Origin: Mesorhizobium sp. LHD-90
GTDB lineage: Bacteria > Pseudomonadota > Alphaproteobacteria > Rhizobiales > Rhizobiaceae
DNA length: 32,048 nt
Direction: 5' to 3'
Assembly (NCBI RefSeq): GCF_030929505.1
Contig: NZ_JAVFVV010000036.1
Location: 1-32,048 of the forward strand
The first letter of the stretch is position 1. Each line of letters starts with the position of its first letter. The translations under genes were made by a program, and so were the position numbers. The notes under the pieces were generated by a model. That model did not search any database. It worked only from the letters and a program-made list of their open reading frames with translations, and was not told the DNA's origin. Shown here in pieces: positions 7,868-15,198 of this stretch.

Positions 7868-8881
7868 ATGCACATCATCCCGAACCGCCGCCGCTTCCTG
7901 GCTGGCCTCGCGGCGGCCGGGACGGCGGGGCTCATCGGTGCGCCTTCATCGGCGCGCGCGGACCCGCTGCCAGAAACGACCACCGTCCGGCTGCCGCGGT
8001 ATTTCGATGATGATGGCGGCTGCTGGGCGGCCTTGGGCATCGCCGGAGAGCTACTGCGCGCTGAAGGCTTTACCGTCCAAGACGTGCAAGGCGACCTCAG
8101 CGTCGACAACTCGATGTGGCTCGCGGGCGGCGAGACGGACTTCGATATAACCATGGCGTCGATGCTCATGTTGTTGGTCGATGCCGGCGTGCCGGTCACG
8201 GTGCTGAGCGGCCTGCACACGGGGTGCTTCGAAGTGATCGCCAACGACAACATCCGCGACTTGACGGATCTGCGGGGCAAGAAGGTGGGCGTCTATGCCT
8301 TGAACGATCACCCGCACGTGCTGACGCAGCTCCTAGTCGCCTATGTCGGGCTCGATCCCAAGCGCGATATCCAGTGGGTCACGGCTCCGGGCACGACCCC
8401 GACGGACCTCTTCATAGACGGTAGGATTGATGCCTTCCTCGCCGGTGAGCCCGTGCAGCAGCACCTGCGGGCGCGCAAGATCGGCCACTCGATCTTCAAC
8501 AATGCCGTCGATCGCCCCTGGTCGCAGTATTTCTGCTGCATGATCGCCGGCAGTGCCGATTACGTGAACAAGTATCCGATCGCGACCAAGCATGTCCTGC
8601 GGGCCATCCTGAAGGGCGCCGACCTGTGCGCCTCGGATGCGCCATCGGCGGCGCGCCAGTTGGTCGATCGCGGTTACCACCGCAGCTATGACTACACGCT
8701 CCAAACGCTGAACGTCATCGGATACGACACCTGGCGGGACCACGATGCCGAGGACTCGATGCGATTCTACGGGCTGCGCATGCAGGAGACGGGCATGATC
8801 AAGTCGAGCCCGCAGAAGATCATTGCGGAAGGCACCAATTGGCAGATCCTCGACGAGTTGAAGCGTGAGCTGAAAACCTGA
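7868..8881 (+). CDS. Tat-exported NMT1/SsuA-like substrate-binding protein, array copy 2
   Basis: This paralogue of 337 residues lies 35 bp after copy 1. The Tat signal is NRRRFLAGLAAAGTAGLIG with a likely cleavage after ARA. The N-terminal ligand-facing region differs from copies 3-5: it reads DDDGGCWAALGIAGELL where they have ICxAPQYVAEEL, as copy 1 also does. Copies 1 and 2 therefore form a subgroup that may bind a different solute. All five array cysteines are present, including DRPWSQYFCCM. The ATG at 7868 is preceded by GAGGAG at 7855-7860, and an in-frame start at 7835 lacks this and sits upstream of the Tat motif. No membrane segment is present beyond the signal. Confidence 0.88.
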   Translation: MHIIPNRRRFLAGLAAAGTAGLIGAPSSARADPLPETTTVRLPRYFDDDGGCWAALGIAGELLRAEGFTVQDVQGDLSVDNSMWLAGGETDFDITMASMLMLLVDAGVPVTVLSGLHTGCFEVIANDNIRDLTDLRGKKVGVYALNDHPHVLTQLLVAYVGLDPKRDIQWVTAPGTTPTDLFIDGRIDAFLAGEPVQQHLRARKIGHSIFNNAVDRPWSQYFCCMIAGSADYVNKYPIATKHVLRAILKGADLCASDAPSAARQLVDRGYHRSYDYTLQTLNVIGYDTWRDHDAEDSMRFYGLRMQETGMIKSSPQKIIAEGTNWQILDELKRELKT

Positions 8882-8910
8882 CTCCATTTGTCTCAAGAGG
8901 AGACGTGGAC

Positions 8911-9921
8911 ATGCAGATCATCCAGAGCCGCCGGCGTTTCCTGGCCGGCGCTGCGGCCGCCGGCGCCGCGGGACTTATCGGCACCCCGGTACATGCATTT
9001 GCCGAGGGCTCTCTCGAGACCACGGCGATCCGCCTTGCAAAGATCGCGGGCATCTGCATTGCGCCCCAGTACGTCGCCGAGGAGTTGTTACACCTGGAGG
9101 GGTTTACCGACGTCAGCTATGTGGTGACGGAGGCCGCTGTCGCGACATCGGAGACAATCGCGCGTGGCGAGGTGGACTTCAGCCTGAATTTTGTCGGTCC
9201 ACTGGCCCTTGCAATTGATGCCGGCGACCCAATCACGATTCTGGCGGGTGTGCATACCGGCTGCTTCGAACTGTTCGGCAACGAAAGCATCAGCCGCATC
9301 ACCGATCTCAAAGGCAAGACCTTAGGCATACAGGGCCTGGGTTCGACCCCGCACGTGTTCCTGACCAGTATGGCAGCCTATGTCGGGCTCGATCCCGAAA
9401 AGGACATCCGCTGGCTCATCACCAGCCCATCCGTCAGGCCAAAGGAGCTGTTCATCGAAGGAAAGGTCGATGCGTTTCTCGGGTTTCCGCCGGAGCCCCA
9501 GGAATTGCGCGCCCGCGACATCGGCCACGTGGTCGTCAACAGCTCCATTGACCGTCCCTGGTCGCAATACTTCTGCTGCATGCTGGCGGGAAATGCCGAC
9601 TTCGTTCGCAACAACCCGGTCGCCACCAAGCGTGTAGTGCGCGCCCTTCTCAAGGCGGCGGACCTTTGTGTCACGGAACCGCAACGCGTCGCCCAACAGA
9701 TCGTCGATCGCGGGTTCACGGCCCGGTACGATTATGCGCTGCAGACTATGAGCGACGTGCCGTACGGCAAATGGCGCGATTACGATCCCGAGGACACTGT
9801 ACGGTTTTACGCCTTGCGCCTGAGCGAGGCCGGGATGATCTCGGCGAGTCCTCAGAAGATCATCGCCGACGGCACCGATTTTCGTATGTTCGAGGAACTG
9901 AAGCGAGAGCTGAAGGGGTAG
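8911..9921 (+). CDS. Tat-exported NMT1/SsuA-like substrate-binding protein, array copy 3
   Basis: This is the third paralogue, 336 residues, 29 bp after copy 2. The ATG at 8911 sits eight bases after AGAGGAG (8896-8902); a GTG two codons earlier is less well placed. The Tat signal reads MQIIQSRRRFLAG and is followed by a mature domain with IAGICIAPQYVAEELL, ITDLKGKTLGIQG and FLGFPPEPQELRARDIGH. The cysteines fall at residues 49, 118, 222, 223 and 253, and the same five are found in every copy. ICIAPQYVAEELL corresponds to the N-terminal loop that lines the ligand cleft in NMT1-type proteins, so the cysteine there may touch the ligand or a metal. That role is inference. Confidence 0.88.
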   Translation: MQIIQSRRRFLAGAAAAGAAGLIGTPVHAFAEGSLETTAIRLAKIAGICIAPQYVAEELLHLEGFTDVSYVVTEAAVATSETIARGEVDFSLNFVGPLALAIDAGDPITILAGVHTGCFELFGNESISRITDLKGKTLGIQGLGSTPHVFLTSMAAYVGLDPEKDIRWLITSPSVRPKELFIEGKVDAFLGFPPEPQELRARDIGHVVVNSSIDRPWSQYFCCMLAGNADFVRNNPVATKRVVRALLKAADLCVTEPQRVAQQIVDRGFTARYDYALQTMSDVPYGKWRDYDPEDTVRFYALRLSEAGMISASPQKIIADGTDFRMFEELKRELKG

Positions 9922-9965
9922 GCGTGCAGCCCGCACGGAGCAGCCTGCACGGAAAGGAGGATCAC

Positions 9966-10970
9966 ATGCAGATCATCCAGAATCGCCGCACTTTCGTGGC
10001 AGGCGCCGCGGCGGCCGGCGCTGCAAGCTTTTTGGGAACGGCGACAAAGGCGTCGGCAGAGCCACCGCCCGAGACGACGCGGATCCGGCTCATCAGGATT
10101 CCGAGCATCTGTCAGGCCCCCCAGTACGTAGCTGAAGAACTGCTGCGCAGCGAAGGGTTCACCGACGTGCAGTTCATTCCAAAAAGGGGAACCGCGGACA
10201 TCGCGCCGGCACTTGCCTCCAGTGAGGTCGACCTCAGCGCGCATTTCGCCGCCCCGCTCCTTCTCCACCTGGAGGCGGGAGATCCGATCGTCGTCCTGGC
10301 GGGACTCCACGTCGGCTGCTTTGAACTGTTCGGGACCGATCGCGTCCAGGCGATCCGCGACCTCAAGGGGAAGACCGTGGCCGTGCCGTCGCTGGATTCC
10401 AGCCGATACGTCTTTCTCGCCAGTATGACGGCGTATGTGGGCCTGGATATCCATAAGGACATCAACTTCGTCACGCATCAGGGACCCGAGTCCATGCAGC
10501 TCCTCAGTGAGGGGAAGATCGACGCCTATCTGGGCTTTCCCCCCGAACCGCAGGAGATGCGGGAGCAGCGAATCGGCCATGTGGTGATCAGCAGCACCGC
10601 GGACCGGCCCTGGTCCCAATACTTCTGCTGCATGCTGGCTGGGAACAGGGAGTTCGTCCGCGCAAATCCGGTGGCCACCAAACGCGCCCTGCGCGCCATC
10701 TTGAAAGCGGCCGATTTCTGCGCGAGCGAGCCCGAGCAGTCGGCGCAGTTCCTGGTCGAGCAGGGCTATACCAAGCGCTATGACCATGCCCTTCAGGTCA
10801 TGAAGGCGATCCCCTACGGTTGGCGTGAGTACAGCGCCGAGGACACCCTGCGCTTCTACGCCCTGCGCCTTCACGAGGTCGGGATGCTCAAGAGCTCCCC
10901 GCAGGAGCTCATGGCCCAAGGGACCGACTGGCGTTTCCTCGACGAGATCAAGCACGAGTTGAAGATTTAA
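9966..10970 (+). CDS. Tat-exported NMT1/SsuA-like substrate-binding protein, array copy 4
   Basis: This fourth paralogue has 334 residues and starts 44 bp after copy 3, with AAGGAGG at 9954-9960 directly in front of the ATG. The Tat motif is NRRTFVAG, a slightly weaker match than in the other copies. The mature domain shows IPSICQAPQYVAEELL, IRDLKGKTVAVPS, YLGFPPEPQEMREQRIGH and DRPWSQYFCCMLAGN, and keeps all five array cysteines. The sequence upstream of the ATG together with the MQIIQNRR opening is nearly repeated at 11000-11034, which marks the stub of another copy. Periplasmic binding function is confident at family level; the ligand is unknown. Confidence 0.88.
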   Translation: MQIIQNRRTFVAGAAAAGAASFLGTATKASAEPPPETTRIRLIRIPSICQAPQYVAEELLRSEGFTDVQFIPKRGTADIAPALASSEVDLSAHFAAPLLLHLEAGDPIVVLAGLHVGCFELFGTDRVQAIRDLKGKTVAVPSLDSSRYVFLASMTAYVGLDIHKDINFVTHQGPESMQLLSEGKIDAYLGFPPEPQEMREQRIGHVVISSTADRPWSQYFCCMLAGNREFVRANPVATKRALRAILKAADFCASEPEQSAQFLVEQGYTKRYDHALQVMKAIPYGWREYSAEDTLRFYALRLHEVGMLKSSPQELMAQGTDWRFLDEIKHELKI

Positions 10971-11013
10971 TCGCACCACGGAGGGCATGCTTTTTCTTGA
11001 GGGAGGAGAGCCC

Positions 11014-11055
11014 ATGCAAATCATCCAGAACCACCGCTGCGAGCTGAAGCTGTGA
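11014..11055 (+). pseudogene. 13-codon stub of a sixth array copy (internal deletion)
   Basis: A 13-residue ORF reads MQIIQNHRCELKL and is preceded by GGGAGGAG at 11000-11007. The first eight residues match the conserved start of array copies 3 and 4 (MQIIQNRR), and the last five match their conserved end (RELK plus one residue, then stop). The simplest reading is a full binding-protein gene that lost about 960 bp internally while keeping its ribosome-binding site, start and stop. It is intact as an ORF but encodes nothing functional of this family. Confidence 0.75.
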
Positions 11056-11163
11056 ACGGATTGCTGGCCAGATCTCCCGGTCATCGGGGCAGCGGTGCGT
11101 CCGTCGGGAGGCAGCCTGTCGAATGGTTGGCCAAATCTGAGCGAGTGATAGATGGAGGCTACA

Positions 11164-12172
11164 TTGCAGTTGATGCAGAACCGTCGCCGTTTCCTCACAG
11201 GCCTGTCTGCGCTTGCTGCCGCGGGGCTTGCGGAGGGCCGCAACGCGGCTGCCGCTGAAGCGGCATCTAGAAACCACGATCGCCCGCTTCGCGGCCGCGC
11301 CTGGTATCTGCATTGCACCGCAGTACGTCGCTGAGGATCTGATCCGCGCGGAGGGGTTCTCAGATTTCGGCTTCGTCGCCGCCGAAGCCGGTATCGCCCA
11401 GACCGAGATGCTGGCGCGCGGCGATATCGACTTCGGCATCGACTTTGCTACGGCCCTGATCATTCCCATCGACGCTGGAGCCCCGATCAAGGTGATCTCC
11501 GGTGTGCATATCGGCTGCTACGAATTGTTCGGACGCGAAGACATCAAAAGTATTGCGGACCTCAAGGGTCGTAAAGTTGGCGTCGGCGGCAATCTGTCAT
11601 CGGATCCGCATGTCTTCGTCAGTGCCATGGCGACCTATGTCGGCCTAGACCCGCAACGCGACATCGAATGGGTCGTTGGCGAGGCAAAGCCGGCGGAGCT
11701 TTTCGCCGAGGGCAAGGTCGACGCGTTCCTGGCTTTTCCACCTGAGGCACAGGATTTGCGCGCCCGCAAGGTTGGCCACGTCATCCTCGACAGCTCCAAG
11801 GATCGGCCTTGGTCGCAGTATTACTGCTGCATACTGGCGGTCAACACTGCCTACGCCGAGAAATATCCAGCGGCCACCAAGCGCGTCGTCCGCGCCATCA
11901 TCAAGTCGGCGGAAATCTGCGCGGCCGAACCGGAACGGGTGGCGCGCCTTCTGGTAGACGGCGGGCGCACCGAAAATTACGACTACGCCGTACAGTCGCT
12001 CCGCGAGGTCCCATATTCAAATTGGCGCGACTTCGATCCCGAAGACACGATGAGATTCTTCTCGCTGCGGCTGCATGAAGCCGGGATTGTCAAGGCGAAC
12101 CCAAACGACATCATCGCGAAGGGCACCGATTGGAGGTTCTTCAACGAGATCAAACGCGAGATGAAAACGTGA
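11164..12172 (+). pseudogene. NMT1/SsuA-like substrate-binding protein, array copy 5, frameshifted
   Basis: The Tat signal (LQLMQNRRRFLTG..., starting at TTG 11164 with TGGAGG at 11153-11158) is in one frame up to about 11266, while the whole mature domain from LETTIARF onward is in the next frame through to the stop at 12172. At the junction the other copies read GAAACGACC or GAGACCACG after a leucine or proline, and here CTAGAAACCACG is offset by one base. Loss of CT from a TCTCT run would explain it. The mature part is otherwise intact, with ICIAPQYVAEDLI, FLAFPPEAQDLRARKVGH, DRPWSQYYCCI and all five cysteines, so the mutation is recent or a sequencing error. The stop overlaps the GTG start of the Sco gene. 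Confidence 0.8.
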
Positions 12173-12753
12173 GCGAGTGGCCGGCGCGCATCTTGTTGCT
12201 GGCGCTGCTTGCCACGCCGGTGCATGCGCATGACGCGCCTCACGACGAGCGCCTGCCGACAATTGGACAGGCGCCGGACTTCACCCTGGTATCGCAGGAT
12301 GGCGTACCTGTGTCCCTGCACGACTTTCGCGGCAAGGTGGTCGCCATTGCATTCATCTTTGCGTACTGTACCGACGTCTGCCCGATGCTGACCGCTCATA
12401 TGGTGAGCGTACAGGAGAAGCTCGGCTCAACGTTCGGATCGAAAATCGTCTTCGTTTCGATCACTGTCGACCCGGAGCGCGATACGCCCGATGTTTTGAA
12501 AGAATATGCGCAGAATTTTGGCGCAGACATTAAGGGCTGGTGGTTTCTTACGGGTAATCCAGCGGCCGTCCATGAGGTGGGACGGAAATACGGGATCATC
12601 GCGAAAAAGGCGGCGAACGGAGATGTCGACCATACCTTGTTGACCTCGCTCGTAGACCCCGATGGCATCTTGCGAGTACAGTATCTTGGCGTCCGGTTCG
12701 ACCTGGAGGAGTTCCGGGGTGACCTTCTCAGCCTCTTGGACGAATCCAAATAG
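12169..12753 (+). CDS. Sco1/SenC family protein (copper chaperone / thiol-disulfide protein)
   Basis: This 194-residue exported thioredoxin-fold protein has an N-terminal signal (SEWPARILLLALLATPVHA). The copper- and redox-active motif FAYCTDVCPM carries Cys67 and Cys71, and the third ligand His155 lies in DVDHTLLTSLVDPDG. Sco proteins deliver Cu to the CuA site of cytochrome oxidase or act as periplasmic thiol reductases or signal proteins. No oxidase gene is nearby. The GTG at 12169 overlaps the TGA of array copy 5 (GTGA), and the kinase gene starts inside this one, so it is translationally locked into the array operon. The Cys-rich binding proteins upstream are a plausible partner, by inference. 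Confidence 0.9.
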   Translation: MSEWPARILLLALLATPVHAHDAPHDERLPTIGQAPDFTLVSQDGVPVSLHDFRGKVVAIAFIFAYCTDVCPMLTAHMVSVQEKLGSTFGSKIVFVSITVDPERDTPDVLKEYAQNFGADIKGWWFLTGNPAAVHEVGRKYGIIAKKAANGDVDHTLLTSLVDPDGILRVQYLGVRFDLEEFRGDLLSLLDESK

Positions 12754-14824
12754 GATATCGAACCGGCTTGTTGGCTGGGTTGCCCGGCTGCCTGCGCGCG
12801 TCCAGACCAAACTCCTGATCGCGTTCCTGTCGATTGTCGGCCTGTTGATCGTGCTCGGGGCCGTCGGGCTGCAGGTGCTGAGCGGGGTCAATGATCAGAC
12901 CAACGAGCTCATCAAGCTGCAGCGCAGGATCGCGGCCTATCGCCAGGTCCAGCACGATACGACGAACCAGCTCTACAGCATCTCAACCGCCCTTCTTCTT
13001 CAGGACGAGCGGCTGCTGGATTCAGCCCTGCGCCAGCTCAACCAGTTTGGCTACGACCTCGACCGCATGGAGTTCGTCGCCGAAACCGAAGCGGAGGTGC
13101 TGGGCCAGGTGCGGCAGGAGTACGAACGGCTCGCTGCCGGCGTGACGCAAGTCGTGGAGCTTTTCCGCGCCGGTCGCACGGAGGAGGCACGCAAGATCCA
13201 GTTGGATGAGATCATTCCGTCGGCCGACCGCCTCGAGCGGCTCACGAACCAACTGGTCAACATGGCCGAAGCCGACATGGTCGCGGCCATCGAGACGACC
13301 GAGGGCGCATACGGCACTTCTCGGCTGATCGTGGTCTCTTTTGCTGTGGGCAGCATCCTGCTGGCACTGGGGCTTGGCTACATCATCTCCTGGTCGTTGA
13401 TCGAGCCGGTCAAGAAGATCGAGACGCGTCTCAGCCAGATAGCGGCCGGCGACTTTGCCCAACAGGTCGCCGTCGCCAACCGGGACGAACTGGGTGCGCT
13501 CGCGGACAATGTCAACCAGACATCCGAGCGGCTGGGGAGATTATACCAAGAGGTGCAGGCGCGCACAGCCGAGCTTGCCCGGTCGGTCGGCGAACTGGAG
13601 GCGCTCGGGGACGTCAGCAAGGCGGTCAATTCGACGCTCGATCTCGACACGGTGCTGCAGACAATCGTGACCAAGGCGGTTCAACTGTCGGAAACGGATG
13701 CGGGCACCATCTATGTGTTCAGCGGGACGAGACAACAATTCCGCCTGCGCGCGACCTTTGGGATGAACGCCGAGCTAATTGCCGCAATGTCCGATCAGGC
13801 GATCCGGCTTGACGATCTGGGTATCAACGCCGCAGGGCACTGCGCGCCCGTCCAGTTTCCCGATCTTGGCTCCGGAACACCCTCTCACGTCCAGAAGATC
13901 GTCCTCGATGCCGGCTATCACAGCATTCTGGTGATACCACTTCTCCGGCCAAGCAAGATTGTCGGCGCGCTTGTCGTCAGGCGTCGCGAACCTGGTGAAT
14001 TCGACAAGCAGGTAGTCGAGTTGATGGAAACGTTTGCCGCCCAATCGGTCCTTGCCATTCAAAACGCGAAGCTGTTCCGCGAAATAGAGGAGAAGGGACG
14101 GGAACTGGAGGCAGCCAGCCGCCACAAGTCCCAGTTCCTGGCGAATATGAGCCACGAGCTCAGGACGCCGCTCAATTCGGTCCTAGGCTTTACCGAATTG
14201 TTGGTCGACGGAGTCTACGGCGAGCTTCCGGACAGGGCAAAGACCACCGTTGCGCGCGTGCAGGCAAACGGCCGTCATCTTCTGGGGCTCATCAATGACG
14301 TGCTCGACCTTTCAAAGATCGAAGCCGGCCAGCTCACTCTGACGCTTCAGGACTATGCTGTCGGGCAAATTGTTCGATCGACCGTTGCTGCTGTCGAGCC
14401 GCTGGCACGAGCGAAGGGTCTTGCACTTTCAACGACTGTTGCCGAGAATCTGCCAATCGGCCGCGGGGACGAACGCCGTTTGACGCAGGTCCTGCTCAAT
14501 CTTGCCGGCAACGCGGTCAAGTTCACTGAAACGGGCGCGGTCGACATTCTTGCCGGTGCTGCCGACGGATTTTTTGAAATCGCGGTGCGAGACACAGGTC
14601 CTGGCATTGCGGCAAAGGACCACGCTCTCATTTTCGAGGAATTCCAGCAAGTCGACAACAGCAGCACCAGGCAGAAGGGTGGCACAGGTCTTGGCCTGGC
14701 GATCTCGAGGCGCATCGTCGAAATGCATGGCGGAACCATAGACGTCGAGTCCCTGCTCGGGTCGGGGTCGACATTCCGCCTCAAGATACCGGTCCGAGTG
14801 ACAGAGGACGTGAGGGTCGCATGA
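12719..14824 (+). CDS. membrane histidine kinase with HAMP, GAF, HisKA and HATPase domains
   Basis: This is a 701-residue sensor kinase. TM1 is at about residues 32-54, a mostly helical periplasmic region of about 145 residues follows, TM2 is at about 202-224, then HAMP (EPVKKIETRL to about 278), a coiled region, a GAF domain at about 310-455, HisKA with the phospho-acceptor His479 in MSHELRTPLNSVLGF, and HATPase_c with LLNLAGNAVKF, DTGPGIA and GTGLGLAI. The start is GTG 12719, because GGAGGAG at 12705-12711 is seven bases upstream; this overlaps the Sco gene by 35 bp. No receiver is fused. The likely partners are the next two genes. The periplasmic helices could contact the array binding proteins, as in other binding-protein-coupled kinases, but this is inference. 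Confidence 0.92.
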   Translation: MTFSASWTNPNRISNRLVGWVARLPARVQTKLLIAFLSIVGLLIVLGAVGLQVLSGVNDQTNELIKLQRRIAAYRQVQHDTTNQLYSISTALLLQDERLLDSALRQLNQFGYDLDRMEFVAETEAEVLGQVRQEYERLAAGVTQVVELFRAGRTEEARKIQLDEIIPSADRLERLTNQLVNMAEADMVAAIETTEGAYGTSRLIVVSFAVGSILLALGLGYIISWSLIEPVKKIETRLSQIAAGDFAQQVAVANRDELGALADNVNQTSERLGRLYQEVQARTAELARSVGELEALGDVSKAVNSTLDLDTVLQTIVTKAVQLSETDAGTIYVFSGTRQQFRLRATFGMNAELIAAMSDQAIRLDDLGINAAGHCAPVQFPDLGSGTPSHVQKIVLDAGYHSILVIPLLRPSKIVGALVVRRREPGEFDKQVVELMETFAAQSVLAIQNAKLFREIEEKGRELEAASRHKSQFLANMSHELRTPLNSVLGFTELLVDGVYGELPDRAKTTVARVQANGRHLLGLINDVLDLSKIEAGQLTLTLQDYAVGQIVRSTVAAVEPLARAKGLALSTTVAENLPIGRGDERRLTQVLLNLAGNAVKFTETGAVDILAGAADGFFEIAVRDTGPGIAAKDHALIFEEFQQVDNSSTRQKGGTGLGLAISRRIVEMHGGTIDVESLLGSGSTFRLKIPVRVTEDVRVA

Positions 14825-15186
14825 GCAGACGAATCCTGATGGTGGAAGACACCGAGGACAACCGCCAGATCATTCGCGACCTCATCGCCACCACCGAATA
14901 CGAATTGATCGAAGCGCCGGACGGTGCCGCCGGCGTCGCAGCGGCTGGGATGCATAGGCCGGACCTGATCCTCATGGACATTCAGCTTCCGGTGATCGAC
15001 GGGTACGAAGCTGCCCGCCGCATCAAGGCCGACCCGAAGCTGCGGCACATTCCGATTATCGCCGTCACCTCCTATGCGCTTTCGGGCGATGAGGCGAAAG
15101 CCCTTGCTGCTGGCTGTGATGGCTACATTGCCAAGCCTTTCAGTCCGCGCGAACTGCTCGCAAAGATTCGGCAGTTCCTTTCCTGA
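14821..15186 (+). CDS. single-domain response regulator (CheY/DivK-like)
   Basis: This 121-residue receiver has no output domain. The acidic pocket is Glu9-Asp10, the phospho-acceptor is Asp53 in LILMDIQLP, with Thr83 and Lys105 (YIAKPF) completing the active site. Its ATG overlaps the kinase stop (ATGA), so the pair is co-translated and is a likely cognate kinase-receiver couple. Such receivers work by protein-protein contact or as phosphate shuttles or sinks; here it may share the kinase with the receiver-cyclase that follows. DivK-like sequences are common in Hyphomicrobiales, but this one is not assigned to the cell-cycle DivK because of its context. Confidence 0.93.
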   Translation: MSRRILMVEDTEDNRQIIRDLIATTEYELIEAPDGAAGVAAAGMHRPDLILMDIQLPVIDGYEAARRIKADPKLRHIPIIAVTSYALSGDEAKALAAGCDGYIAKPFSPRELLAKIRQFLS

Positions 15187-15198
15187 AGGAGACAGGTC

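Noticed and set aside
9852-11318. 488-codon minus-strand frame across array copies 3-5
   Set aside because: It lies antisense to the conserved binding-protein repeats. Its openness follows from their codon bias.
6819-12172. Array read as an ordinary sulfonate or taurine importer
   Set aside because: No permease or ATPase gene is present in the run, and the SsuBC-type genes 12 kb away are in a separate operon with their own binding protein.
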